Part shown: positions 11,250-22,129 of the stretch, piece after piece
How the letters are laid out: each line of letters begins with the position of its first letter
Numbering within the stretch: position 1 is the stretch's first letter
Assembly (NCBI GenBank): GCA_017311185.1
Contig: JAESUZ010002614.1
Location: 106,696-170,695 of the forward strand
Direction: 5' to 3'
DNA from: Proteles cristata cristata
Lineage: Eukaryota > Chordata > Mammalia > Carnivora > Hyaenidae
Length of the DNA stretch: 64,000 nt
The notes under the pieces: model-generated
Told to the model about the DNA's origin: nothing
What the model saw: only the letters and a program-made list of their open reading frames with translations
Database searches by the model: none
Position numbers and translations under genes: made by a program

Positions 11250-11765
11250 TATTTCCTAGGCAGGCAAACGAAGCTTTCAAACTGACAAGATCCTCATCTA
11301 ATAAATGGAAGAAAAGATTAGTCACGACAGGGCTCAGAAGTGAACCGATTTTCCTGCAGGCTGAGAATCCTGCTGAACATCCACTGGGGGTTGTTAGCGG
11401 AGCCTGTAAGATGCTGGCTATGCAGGGTGGTGTGATATGTCGGCACTACGGGAATATCAATGCTTGGCTCGGATTCAGTGGAGAGAGGCAGAGGATGCTG
11501 GGGGGCAGGGAGGGACACCTGATTCTCGGCCAGCACTTGACCAATGGTAGAGTTCACTGCATGACATCAGGTGCAGGTGTCTGGCCGGCAGAGGGAGGCA
11601 CAGATGTGGAGTGGCCCAGGAGGGGCTTTGTGCCTGGGTTGGGGGTGGGGGTGGGGTGTTGGCGAGCATTTCATCTTTGGTCACCGTTCGCCAGAGCCAT
11701 CAGACTTCATGTACCGACACTGAGTACTTCCTCCCTGCTGGGCAGCCCCTCTCTCTGAACATCAC
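11250..11765. other. Single-copy DNA, no gene seen
   Basis: A plus-strand frame of 200 codons (11156-11758) begins inside the microsatellite, with Ser-Leu then Tyr-Ile repeats, and has no domain afterwards. I treat it as an artefact. Confidence 0.5.
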
Positions 11766-11769
11766 CGCA

Positions 11770-11955
11770 CTTGCAGCTTATCTTAAGCACCCATTTCATT
11801 CTTCCTGGTATGATAGCCAGCTTTTTATAATCTTCTGCTGGGTTTTAGGTTTGCTGAGATCAGGGACTCTGTCTTATTCATCTCTGGCCTTTGAGCCTTC
11901 CAAGAATAAGTACCTAGCATGCATTTGCTGAATAAATGAATTAATGATTCAATGA
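11770..11955 (+). mobile_element. L2 3' end fragment
   Basis: GAGATCAGGGACTCTGTCTT, then CATTTGCTGAATAAATGAAT, is the L2 3' terminus. Ancient LINE. Confidence 0.75.
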
Positions 11956-11959
11956 ACCC

Positions 11960-12655
11960 ATCCATGGCTTAGTAAGTATTTATGGATTATGTACTATAAT
12001 GGAGTTTTGACGGGATGATCCCTTTCCTGTGCTTGAACCTCCGGGGCAGTGTCCTTATACACAGATTGTCTTCCTTCACTACTTGGCTGTCTCTTAAAGT
12101 GGTTGAAACTTGTAGGCATAATACATAAGGGGCTGATGCAAAGTGATTATAATTTGGTAGGTGGGATTGGGTGCCTATGCGGTGGTTGATGTAAAAGCTT
12201 AATTTTCTTTTAGCTAAATGTTTTTGTACGTTTGGGGAGTTGTTTGTGCGTGGGCAGCCCAGTCCCTGAATAGCCATTCTCCTTAAGAATCGAGACGAAA
12301 CCAAATGAGAGATGAGCATTGGCACAGGCTGAAGATTCTGACACCTCTACCTGTGGGCTGCTTAGGCTGGGTCAGTCTTACGAAGTTCTGCTCTTTCCCC
12401 TGATCAGAAAGTTCTGGTTTCCCAAGGCGAGACTCGTAGGCTATCGGGATGAACCCCTGTATGCACTTTTCACCTTCAGCTTGTCCCCCACCCTGAATAG
12501 AGTGATATGAACCCACATCCCTTAGTTCAGCCCTTGCCTGGGTATCCTTAATCTCTCCCCTAGTGCATCCTGGGAGGGTGGAAAAAGAATTTAACTACAA
12601 CTTGTATTTTACCAACGTCTAGGTCTTCATGTAAGGAACCATTTGCTGGAAAATC
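11960..12655. other. Single-copy DNA, no gene seen
   Basis: No repeat family or convincing frame recognised. Confidence 0.5.
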
Positions 12656-12674
12656 AGTTCTGAAGCAAATTTTA

Positions 12675-12893
12675 TTTTATTGTATTTATTTTTTTAATGT
12701 TTTTTTTTTTTTTCTGAGAGAGACAGCATGAGCAGGGGAGGGTCAGAGAGAGAGGGAGACACAAAATTGGAAACAGGTTCCAGGCTCTGAGCTTTTAGCA
12801 CAGAGCCTGACACAAGGCTCGAACCCATAAACCGTGAGATCATGACCTGAGCTGAAGTTGGACACTTAACTGACTGAGCCACCCAGGCTTCCC
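12675..12893 (-). mobile_element. Felid CAN-SINE
   Basis: Reversed full-length copy. Flanks TGAAGCAAATTTTA (12661) and TGAAGCAGAATTTTA (12894) form the target duplication. Confidence 0.95.
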
Positions 12894-12964
12894 TGAAGCA
12901 GAATTTTAGAATGACTGCCATTTATTGAGGTTTTTTTTTTTTTTTACACAGTAGCCACTGGGGA

Positions 12965-13120
12965 ACACTCTGCATATACCATCTTCCTTTCCTTCACAAA
13001 GCACCACTACAAGGTAGGCATTGCAATTCTGAATTTGTGGGTGAAGAAACAGCACATGGAGCCCAATTCGCCAACTTTCCCAGAGTCACATGGTGAATAA
13101 ATGGTAGGACCAGGACTCCA
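12965..13120 (-). mobile_element. MIR fragment
   Basis: AAGGTAGGCATTGCAATTCT, TGGGTGAAGAAACAG and TCACATGGTGAATAAATGGT keep the antisense MIR order. Confidence 0.7.
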
Positions 13121-13124
13121 TCCT

Positions 13125-13960
13125 AATGGAGTCAAATGCCCGTCAAATACAAAACCTCCCGTGGTAACTCCTGTGCAATGCCTGGGCGCCATGTCAGTGG
13201 TCGTAGGCATCCGAAGACCAACATCTTCTGCTTCTCCAGATGCTCAAGGAACAAACTGGCCAACATGACAGGAATGTACCTCAGTCTTGCCACCATCTGA
13301 TATGCTTGTGCAGTTGATTACGAGTCCCCCTGGGATTCTCACATGTACACGCTCAGAGAATCCTGTGCGGAGCCTATTTGAAAAATTAGTGCTAGGGTTC
13401 TCTGGGGGTTTTCTGTTCATTTGGTTTTTTGTGTTTTCTCTTCTATGAGAAGTAGTAGGCCCTTAGCTCTGAATGGCCTCTCAAAACTCAGTTTCACCCC
13501 AATGATGTCACGTGTCGATAGCTAAGTCTGTTTGCTCGCCCACCTGGCTTTGCCCGTGTACCTATAGTATATAGGTGCTTACAGGAGACTGCCCAGTCTC
13601 CCTAAGGACAGTTAGGAGGGACGGGCCACAGTGGTGTCCACTCAATGAGACTGGGGACTCAGTCAGATTTGGGAAATAGACCTTCCTGCTTAAGGAAGGG
13701 GTCCTGTGCCCTCAGGTATGGGCACGTTGAAAAGCAGTGAGGCAGGGTGCTCAGGGTAGAAATACAGCCCCCCGAAGGAGAGTGACCTTCCATATAGGAC
13801 TCTTTCCTTCTGTCCTGGAGCGCTCCTACCAGAAAGCTACCTGCCCTATATTCCGTCCCCTAGTGTGATCAGTGGTACTTGGAATTCTTTTAAATATAAG
13901 GTTTAAAATGCACCTCCTCCTTGAAAAGGAGGGGATTCTGTTCATACTAGGTGAATACTC
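13125..13960. other. Single-copy DNA, no gene seen
   Basis: Nothing recognised on either strand. Confidence 0.5.
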
Positions 13961-13964
13961 CACA

Positions 13965-14180
13965 CATTCGTACAGAGCTTCAGTGCGCATGTCATTTGGA
14001 CTACCTTATCTTGTCATGAATGCTGTGGGGCATGTCCTATTCACATCTTGGTTTCAACATGAAGAAACAGAGGGCAAGAGAGTTACAGTGACTTGTCCAA
14101 GGACAGTAGGTGGCAGAGAGAGAGCCGAGACCCAGATTTTATGGTTCCGAGTCTGGAGCTCATTCGCTAAGGCAGAACTG
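13965..14180 (-). mobile_element. MIR fragment
   Basis: CATGAAGAAACAGAGGGCAA, GTGACTTGTCCAAGGACAGT and GGTGGCAGAGAGAGAGCC form the antisense MIR centre. It ends near GAGCTCATTCGCTAAG. Confidence 0.8.
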
Positions 14181-14189
14181 CTTCTGGCT

Positions 14190-14875
14190 TGCCCAGACCC
14201 ACGCACTGAGCTCTAAGTGCATGTTATCCCCAAACCTAGGCCTGCTGGTATGAAGAGAGGCCCACAGCTATAGAGCATGGGCACCTGTGGGTAGTAGGTC
14301 TGTTGAGGGCATGTGAGGGAGTGGTGAAGATAGACTGCAGGAGGGTGGGGGCATCCTAAGAGGATCCTGCCAGCTTTATATTCTTGCCAGGGGTGAATCT
14401 CCTTGTAGCTCATACGTGGCCACAGAAACCTCTTCTAGTCCTAAAAGGCTTTTAAAAATGTTGGTGGTGTTGTCATTGTTTTATGACTTGCCCATGGCAG
14501 CAAAATGTTGTCTCCAGCTAAGCAATAATGGAAGACAGTGAGCAAACGCCAGCTCGGTGATCCCATGGGATCCCTGCTGGGCTGTGGTGTTTACACAGGA
14601 TGAGGTCAGAGGGGTTGCTGCTGGCTCAGGAGCCCTGAATGTCCAGAGAGCACGACGGGGTCTGGGGAGACTGGAGGCCCGGTGGTCAGTCCTTCCAACA
14701 GAGGCCCCCTGGCATGGCTAGAGATTGCTTACCTGCCTTGGCCTCACTGGGTAAAAGCAGACTGATAGCAAAGCATTGCGTATTCTTAATAGGAAGAAAG
14801 GCAAAAGGAATAAACACACCATCCCCCTCTGTTCTTCATCTGTTTCTTCATCCATCTTCATATCCCTTCGCTGGG
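14190..14875. other. Single-copy DNA, no gene seen
   Basis: No repeat or gene recognised. Confidence 0.5.
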
Positions 14876-15463
14876 TCCTGGCTGAGAGCACTGGGAAGGT
14901 GCTGACGACTTTTGGATCTTGTCCTCAAGTAGCTCACAGTCCAGCTGAGGAGATAGATATGTCACTAAAGGATCGGTAGTTCAGGTGCCAAACATCAGAA
15001 AAGCAGATTGAACCAGGCTGAGTGACCACAGGATGGGTGCAGGACGAGCTCGAAGGGAGGGCATCCACAAAGGCTCCCTGGAGGAAGTGTCATGTGAGCT
15101 GAAGTGGTACAGTTGATGGGTTTTCACAAACTGGAATAAGCTGTGGAACCAGCACCCCAGAAGCTCAGGTGCACTCCTGGTCACTAGCTCCTCTCTCTCC
15201 CTGGCCCCAGGGGGTAGCCAGTCTCCTGCCTCCTAAAGCACAAGTTAGTTGGGCCCATTTGAACTTTTTAATAAATGGAACATTCTGCCTAACTTCTTTG
15301 GTGGCTGAGACAGAGCTGGGAGAACAAACAGGAATTATCAGAGGACCGGGCAGGAAGGGCATCGTGGGAGGCCTGGTAGTTTGCTCAAAGAAGAAAGAAG
15401 GAATAACATCGTGTGTGAAAACTGTCAGCCTTCAGCACTGCTGGAGCATAAAATTCAAGGGAT

Positions 15464-15685
15464 GGGGGCTCCTGGGTGGCTCAGTTGGTTAAGCATCTGA
15501 CCTATTGGTTTTGGATCAGGTCATGATCTCATGGTTCATGAGTTTGAGCCCGTGTTGGGCTCTGTGGTAACAATGCAGAACCTTCTTAGGATTCTCTCTC
15601 CCTCTCTCTGCCTCTCCTCTGCTCATGTGCATGTAATCTCTCTCTCTCTCTCTCTCTCTCTCAAAACAAGTAAATAAACTTAAAA
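15464..15685 (+). mobile_element. Felid CAN-SINE inside L2
   Basis: Head GGGGGCTCCTGGGTGGCTC, B-box-like GAGTTTGAGCCC, then a long TC run before the A-rich tail. Confidence 0.92.
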
Positions 15686-15789
15686 ATAATCAATAGGCAA
15701 AGAGGCATGGAGTGATATTGGAGAGGAAGGGGGTAGGCAGACCATGGAGGGCCTTCCATACCATGCAGAGGAATTGGGTTTTAGCCTGA

Positions 15790-15942
15790 GAACCTGTGAT
15801 CCCCAAATCTGACTGACCATCAAAGTCTCCTAGGCAACATTTAAGGCACACAGATCCCAGGACCCACCATCAGAGATTTGAGAGCCTTAAAGTTCCTCTC
15901 TGATGATTCTCATAATTAGCTTAGTTTGGAGGCCACTTTATA
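15790..15942 (-). mobile_element. hAT-type MITE (MER20-like)
   Basis: AGTCTCCTAGGCAACATTTAAGG, AGATCCCAGGACCCACCATC and AAGTTCCTCTCTGATGATTC match the layout of MER20/MER58-type hAT elements. L2 sequence resumes on the right. The subfamily and orientation are uncertain. Confidence 0.5.
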
Positions 15943-16299
15943 GAGGGAATGGGGGGGCCACTGAAGGGTTCTAAGCAAGGCAGTGGGAGGTGAGTTTTGA
16001 AGGGTGATGTACGTTGTCTAATGGGGAGACTGTGGCAGATGGCAAGACGTGCCTTGACATAATCTGGGATGTGGCCAAGGGCTTGGAGTGGAAAGAACAA
16101 GAGTCAGAGGTAATTAGGAAGCAGAACAAACCAGATGTGTTGATCAATTGAGCATGGAACATGAGCGGGAAGATCCAGGGAAGGTACCAGGTTTCTGGTT
16201 TGTGGCTACTCCGTGGACATGAACAAATTTGGGGGCAGAAAAAATAAAATCATATTTTTGTTTGATTCATTCATCTGTAATGACTTCACCCCAGTTTCT

Positions 16300-16400
16300 C
16301 TACCTATCTTTGTTAAACCATTTATTCATTCAGCAAATGCATTCTAAATGCCAAATATATATACCTGACATTGTTCCAAGCATTAAGTCATATACAAAAG
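16300..16400 (-). mobile_element. L2 3' end fragment
   Basis: CCATTTATTCATTCAGCAAA followed by a GACATTGTTCCAAGCATTAAG core is the antisense L2 terminus. Confidence 0.65.
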
Positions 16401-16616
16401 TCAGCATCAAAAGGATACAGAATATTGAGAATTCACTGTGCTTCAGAAAAAATACTGGAGCTTTATTTTCTTTCAACTCACTAAATACATGCCAGGAAAC
16501 AGATCCCAGAGGAGTATATATGAATTAGTGATGTGGTGAGGAGAGGGGGACAGAAAAACCATCCAGTGATAGGTAATAAGGATTATTTTAGCTTTGTATT
16601 AAGAGCTTACCATACT

Positions 16617-16842
16617 GGGGCACCTGGGTGGCTCAGTCCATTAAGTGTCCAACTTTGGCTCAGGTCATGATCTCGTAGGTCATGGGTTCGAGCCCCACAT
16701 CGGGCTCTGTGCTGACAGCTCAGAGCCTGGAGCCTGCTTTGGATTCTGTGTCGTCTTCTCTCTCTGACCCTCTGTTGCTTGCTTGCTCTCTCTCTCCCCA
16801 TCAAGAGTAAACATTTAAAAAATTAAAAAAAAAAAAAAAAGA
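16617..16842 (+). mobile_element. Felid CAN-SINE
   Basis: Head GGGGCACCTGGGTGGCTC, B-box GGGTTCGAGCCCC and a long A tail. Flanked by AAGAGCTTACCATACT (16601) and GAGAGCCTACAATACT (16843). Inserted beside an antisense MIR. Confidence 0.95.
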
Positions 16843-16849
16843 GAGAGCC

Positions 16850-17105
16850 TACAATACTATTCTATTCCTCAGAGCAACTCTGTATTTATTATCTATAGTG
16901 GTATACACGAGGAAAGGTATCCTTACGGAAAATGAATAATTCACCCTAAAGCACACAGGCAACAGGTTATAATGCTAAGATCACTTGAATCATGTGACTC
17001 CTTGCAACCCCAAATTTAGAGAGAGAAATCCTTATTTTCACATGACGAGACTTAGCCCTGGGTGGTTTGTTATTGGCTCAGAGTTGAATAGCAAATAGCA
17101 AGGCC
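16850..17105 (-). mobile_element. MIR fragment
   Basis: TATTCCTCAGAGCAACTCTG, then GAGGAAAGGTATCCTTACGG and the CTAAAGCACACAGGCAACAG order. Very diverged. Confidence 0.5.
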
Positions 17106-17109
17106 ATCT

Positions 17110-18515
17110 GAGTAGAAGCAAGCCTCTATCTGCAGCCCAGGCCTGTGACCACGTGCAGCAGCCCCTAAAGGAAGCTTTGCCTGTCTGAAGCATGACCCAT
17201 GTTTCTGTAAACTGCCTCCAAATATTCTATTATTGGAACTTGGTTGGAGATCAGGTTTAGGATCTGGCTGAGTTTGGGGGTCGCTTTGCTGAAGAGTCTT
17301 CTAGGGACCAAGGACAGGCCACAGTGACAAGAAAGCACACCCTAGCCTTTCTAGAACTTTTGCCCAGATATGCTCAGGCTGTTAGGAGAAGAGGTGAGCT
17401 CTCTTTCATGTGTTGAGTTAGACTATGGAAAATCTAGAAATGGAGTGAAGAATTAGCACAGATTTCATTAGCCATTATGCATCCACCAAAGTAAGAGAGA
17501 GAGAGATTTCTCTGAGGCGGGAGGAAGGGGAAATCAAAGAAAATCTCAATGTCCACAGGCAGGCACACAGAGCAGTTTTTAATAATCAGTGCTGACATCC
17601 TGCTTTCAAAAGGTCCAGGACTCTTCATTCAAACTTACAGGCTGGAGGCCACCTTGCAGAGGAGCAGAAAGGCATAATGGGCCCACATGCCCCTTCCCAG
17701 GGTTTCCTTTCCTGCCTTTGCCCACTTCTGGGCAAGATGATCTGCTGGTCACCATCACAGCAGGCCACTGAGGACACACTTATCCCTGTGTGGTCCCCAC
17801 TCCCATTGACTCCTGGGAAAATCACTTCTCTCAGCACACTCTGAACATTTAGGATGCTTAAAGGGAACGTATCCTAAAGAAAAGTCTAACAAAATGACCC
17901 AAAGACAAAAGACGGCAGGACAAATGTTCACATCATCTGAATTGGATAATCTGACATCAAGCCGTGGGGCAGGGGCAGCTGTAACTTCCACTTTGAAATA
18001 GTTGTTTCGAACAGTGACTCAGGAAAGCAACGGGGGCTGGAGGGAGAAAGAGGTAAGCCTGTCAGGATCAGGTCTGATGGCATGTTGCCTCCTTTCTCTG
18101 CACAAATCCAACACCAAGGTAACATCAATGGGGCCGAGCTGGGCCTGAACTGGGGCTGACTGCATTATCTCCATTCTAGCTAAACTGAAGCATGAGCACC
18201 CTGGTGGGTTGGAGCACAATCTGAATCTCATCTTGGACTCCCACACCCTCTGGCCTTCCCAGGATACCCAAAATAGAACCATGTCCCCCAACTTCACCTT
18301 TACTTGTATGGCGCTCTCGCCTAGGGGTAGACATCTAGATAGACCCGTAGAAAGTATCAGGCACCCAGGAGGAACTCAACAGATATATGTTGAATGAGTA
18401 GACAAACAGTAGGTTTTAACATGGGCTTTCCCCCAGAGTTATTCACAATTAACACTACTAGAGAATTTTGCAGAAGATGTGTCTTCAGAGTAGTGAATTC
18501 CAATGATATGGAGCC
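17110..18515. other. Single-copy DNA, no gene seen
   Basis: No repeat or gene recognised. Three overlapping minus frames at 17755-18297 have no recognisable domain. Confidence 0.5.
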
Positions 18516-18519
18516 AAAG

Positions 18520-18620
18520 GGAGTTAATTTATTCCTTTAACAAATAGATATTTAACACCCACTATGTCTCTGTACCAGGTACTCTATGTTAGGAGTTAAG
18601 AATATACTAGTAGGTAAGAA
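18520..18620 (-). mobile_element. L2 3' end fragment
   Basis: TTTATTCCTTTAACAAATAG, then ACACCCACTATGTCTCTGTACC, is the antisense L2 terminus. Confidence 0.65.
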
Positions 18621-18639
18621 GTATGTTCCCTATCTGATT

Positions 18640-18740
18640 ATGTGTGTGTCCACCTTATAGGACTATGAGGATTAACGACAATAATATAGACACTTAGCAC
18701 AAGAAGCACTCAGAAAATGTTAACCGTTGTTATTGCTATT
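18640..18740 (+). mobile_element. MIR 3' fragment
   Basis: ACCTTATAGGACTATGAGGATTAA followed by AAGCACTCAGAAAATGTTAACC is the 3' third of MIR. Confidence 0.65.
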
Positions 18741-18769
18741 GGAAGAAATGAAAAAATAATTAACAGAAT

Positions 18770-19200
18770 TTGTGGTAAAAATAACTGTAAAGGAAAGGAG
18801 TAGCATGCTAGGGGGACCTCATACAGTTTGGGAAGTCAGAGAAGGGGAACTTCCCAGACGCAGTGACATTCAAGAGTCCCATGGGATGAGTATAAAGCAG
18901 GGAGCCAGAGGAGCTGGGAAGTTCCCCTTCTTCAGAACCACTGTAGAAGGTTTCTAAGCATACAAGGGAGTCAAGCAGCTACTTGAGAAAGCTGGAAATG
19001 AGGTTAAGACAGTCCAGAACCATGGCCTTGGATGAAGTTCAGAGTGGGCTGTATAATACTTGGGGAAAGATTTGCCAAGATGCTAAGTTTGCCTGCCAGG
19101 AATGAATGGCTGGAGAATAAGACAGAGAACAGAGGGGAGGTGGCCTATAGAGCACAGAGGATGGCTCTGAGGCAGAAGGCAGACACCGTGGGCCTGACCC
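18770..19200 (-). mobile_element. Possible L2 fragment
   Basis: CTTCCCAGACGCAGTGACATTC and GGATGAGTATAAAGCAGGGA loosely follow the antisense L2 order. Too diverged to be sure. Contains the 18-bp inverted repeat listed separately. Confidence 0.35.
18840..18931. repeat. 18-bp perfect inverted repeat
   Basis: AGAAGGGGAACTTCCCAG at 18840-18857 and its exact reverse complement at 18914-18931, separated by 56 bp. Each arm holds GGGAACTTCC, which fits the general kappa-B form GGGRNNYYCC. Whether the site is functional is unknown. Confidence 0.85.
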
Positions 19201-19214
19201 TGTTGTATGTGGTA

Positions 19215-19665
19215 GAATAAATGCTTGACCGGGAGGCGTGGGTCCCAGCTTCTAATGCTATGTGATCTTGGAAAGTCATTTCTCTTCTCTGGGCCCCAAT
19301 TTCTTCAGCCATAAAATGGAGATAATAGTGATTTCCTGGCCTGTTTTAAAGGGTGGTTAAGATCATCAAACGAGAAGGGGCGCCTGGGTGGCTTAGTCGG
19401 TTAAGCGTCCGACTTTCGCTTAGGTCATGATCTCGCGGTTCGTGGGCTCGAGCCCCGCGTCGGGCTCTGTGCTGACTGCTGGCTCAGAGCCTGGAGCCTG
19501 TTTCAATCTGTGACTCCCTCTCTCTCTGACCCTCCCCTGCTCACACCGTCTCTCTCTCTCTCCTAGAAATAAATAAAACATTAAAAAAAAAAGATCATCA
19601 AATGAGATAATGTATATAAAATACCTTTGTAAACTCCAGAGTGCTAGACAATGATTATCATTTTC
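19215..19665 (+). mobile_element. MIR split by a SINE
   Basis: ATGTGATCTTGGAAAGTCAT, TTCTTCAGCCATAAAATGGAG and ATAATAGTGATTTCCTGGCC lie left of the SINE at 19377. The MIR 3' part resumes at about 19600 (TGAGATAATGTATATAAAAT). Confidence 0.85.
19377..19590 (+). mobile_element. Young felid CAN-SINE (GCTTAGG subtype)
   Basis: CpG-rich, close to a consensus head, with the diagnostic GACTTTCGCTTAGGTC. Flanked by AAGATCATCAAACGAGA (19359-19375) and AAGATCATCAAATGAGA (19591-19607). The single difference is a CpG transition. Confidence 0.97.
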
Positions 19666-19784
19666 CTTATTATTCTCTTGCAAGGAAATTGAGTGGAAGT
19701 GTGTAGCACTTCCCGCCAAATCTTTCCCCAAATGCTCTGCAGCCCACTCTTAACTGCATCCAGGGCCAAGTGTGTAGTACTCTA

Positions 19785-20215
19785 TAGATATCTGGGAGGA
19801 ATCAATTAATTCACTTATTTAACACACATCTGTTTGGTGCAGTGAGAGATACAGAGATGAGTAGGCGACTGCCAGACCTTCCAGCTTATAGCCTAGTTGG
19901 AAAAACAAACTTATAAATGATAAGATAAAATGTGAAATGAATATATATCCAGATATATATTGTACATTATATGTATACCAAGTACAATATATATCTTATA
20001 TATATGATATCATACATTAAATATATATATAAAATGTACAATCAGTAAATTAGGATGGGACATTTCAGGGGGTCCTTCAGAGCAGTGGTACTTGGTGGTA
20101 TTTGAGGTGAATCTTGAAGGATGAATGATTTGGCCAGACAGACCAGGATGGAAGTCATTTCAGCCTGTGAAGAAGTTACAGAGACATGAAAAAGAGCATT
20201 CTGTATTTAATAAAC
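19785..20215 (-). mobile_element. L2 fragment
   Basis: ATTCACTTATTTAACACACATC, GAGAGATACAGAGATGAGTAGG and TTGAGGTGAATCTTGAAGGATG follow the antisense L2 order. An AT-rich tract (19938-20040) lies within it. Confidence 0.65.
19938..20040. repeat. AT-rich tract with 15-bp palindrome
   Basis: AGATATATATTGTAC (19951-19965) and its exact reverse complement (19982-19996) flank a 16-bp loop. The surrounding sequence is TATA-rich. Confidence 0.9.
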
Positions 20216-20274
20216 CCAAAGTAGCTCTGCTTAACTGAAATGCCGCATATGTCTGGATCTGAGAATGGAAGAGG

Positions 20275-20700
20275 TATCTGCGTTTGGACGGCCCTGAAAG
20301 CAGAACCAGAGATTAGGACTTGGGTGTGGGTAGTTTACTGGGGGCGTGATACCAGGAAGCAAAAGTGAGGGAAGGGAGAAAGTGGGGTAGAGAAGGGAGA
20401 AGAGCCGTTAAAGTGTGATCCATGAGCTACTTATTCCTGCGGGCTTAATCTTGCTGGGGACCATCTGAGGAACTGTGTAGAATGTTCCACCAGAGGATAG
20501 GGAGGCTGTGGCATTTACCCAAGGATGGATGTCCTCCAGTGGTGGAGGGTTACCCAGAGAGAACTGATTGCCTTGAACTTTCAAGTTGCTCCTGTGTGCA
20601 GTGAGTGAGCTTCTACAGCTTTGGAGAAACCAGAGAGCACTCTGTGTAAGATTCTGGTAATGTACAAGGAACCATCCAGAATTCAGAAAGAAGACAGAAA
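20275..20700 (-). mobile_element. Possible ERVL-type LTR, low confidence
   Basis: CAGAACCAGAGATTAGGACTTGG followed by GTAGTTTACTGGGGGCGTGAT resembles the antisense R/U5 part of mammalian ERVL LTRs. No ends or duplication identified. Confidence 0.25.
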
Positions 20701-22125
20701 AGGGGAGAGTACATAAATCAATGAAACAATGGCAGAGAACCATTCAGTACTAATGGAAAAAAATAAGTGAAATGACCAAGATAGAGAATCATTGGACTGT
20801 AGACACAGAATATGGAAGATAATCATGAGTATTAAATGGCTCAGGGTCTGCTTGCTTGGAAGGGTGAGAACGGGATGGTGTGCCAGCCACGATGACTGAA
20901 TTGTGGTTGGTGACGAAACATCCAGTTCCAGGAGTCTCATTAACAGAACCTTATTTAGAACAGAAATGCAGAAGAAAAGCTCTTTGGGGACATGAAAATA
21001 TGAGTATCATTGAACACAATTGAGCCCATGAGCATGGATGACATGGCCTGTGTCCTTGGAAGTCCAGTGGCAGTGTGGGGAGCCCCAGGCACTGAGCTTG
21101 CTGCAGAATTAGCAGAAGATATTTAACTGAGGAGGAAGATGGAAATTCTGTAAATCTCCCAGAAGCCAGGAGCCAAGAGGGTTGGTGCATAAGGAATACT
21201 GTCAAGCATACGAATTTTCTTGAGGCACTTTCTCCTTTGGCCCTGTCTCCTTGCTCCTCCATGTATTCAACCTGGACAGAATTAATGCTGCACTTCACTC
21301 CTCTCTGTTACCTGTCAAGGTTGTAATTTGATCTGATAAACAAACATCCCCAGGAGTTAGCTGACCATGGTCTTTGAGTATATTGCAGTAGAGAATCTGT
21401 TATACAACAGCGGTTCTAAATCCAGCTCTACTACCTACTATCTATAGAGTCTTTCGGAAGGTGTTAACTTTTTTGATGTTTGGATTCTCAACCAGCGTGC
21501 ATTGACTCCCAGAGCTTAGAGCCAGTTACATCTCCCCAATTTATTTATGAGCTGAAGAAATGAACTTCTAATGTCGTATTTCAGCTATAAGTAGGGAGTA
21601 ATTTACATACCACACTTCTTCCGGAGGTAAGGTTTATGGGTTTGAATGTTACTAATTTCATAATCTGTCCCCCTGTATATATAGTCAGGACAGGTCAAAT
21701 GTTTCTCTTCAGGAAACAAGGTAGTCAACCTTTACAGAAGAAACATAATGAGGTAGAGCCGCCCGCATATTTGGATGGGTTTCTGGAAAACTTGGTCACA
21801 TTGTATAGGTTGACCATTTGAGAGTAATCGATATATACCCTTTTATTATAAAAACTTTTCTGTGTACTTTCTAAGAACAAGGACTTCTTGTCATGTGATG
21901 TTTTAATGTTATATGTAGTGATGATATATTACAAAATCTATAGCCTGTACATTAAATTGTCATAATTATTAAAGTAATGTCCTTTAGAGCCATTTTTCCC
22001 CTAGTCTAAGTGCCAATCCAGGATCATATATTGTATTTCATTGTGTCTCTCTCATCTCCACGATTCTGGAACATTTACCGGCCTCTCTTTGTCTTAGTAC
22101 CCCACCTGGTAATATGAAAGGAAAG
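20700..22125. other. Single-copy DNA, no gene seen
   Basis: Nothing recognised. The 115-codon minus frame (20951-21298) has no recognisable domain. Confidence 0.5.
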
Positions 22126-22129
22126 TCAG

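Larger units (their letters stand above)
14880..16260 (-). mobile_element. Long L2 LINE fossil, interrupted
   Basis: Antisense L2 landmarks appear in order: CCTCAAGTAGCTCACAGTCC, CTCCCTGGAGGAAGTGTCAT, CAGGAAGGGCATCGTGGGAG, CATGGAGGGCCTTCCATACC and GGGCCACTGAAGGGTTCTAA. A SINE (15464-15685) and a hAT MITE (about 15790-15942) are inserted in it. The boundaries are approximate, and part of 15180-15330 may be unrelated sequence. Confidence 0.65.

Noticed and set aside
11156..11758. 200-codon open frame
   Set aside because: Starts in the (TC)n(TA)n microsatellite, giving Ser-Leu and Tyr-Ile repeats.
19377..19450. tRNA-like A and B boxes
   Set aside because: These belong to the SINE head. The flanking body, tail and target duplication show a retroposon, not a tRNA gene. 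The same applies to all the other SINEs.
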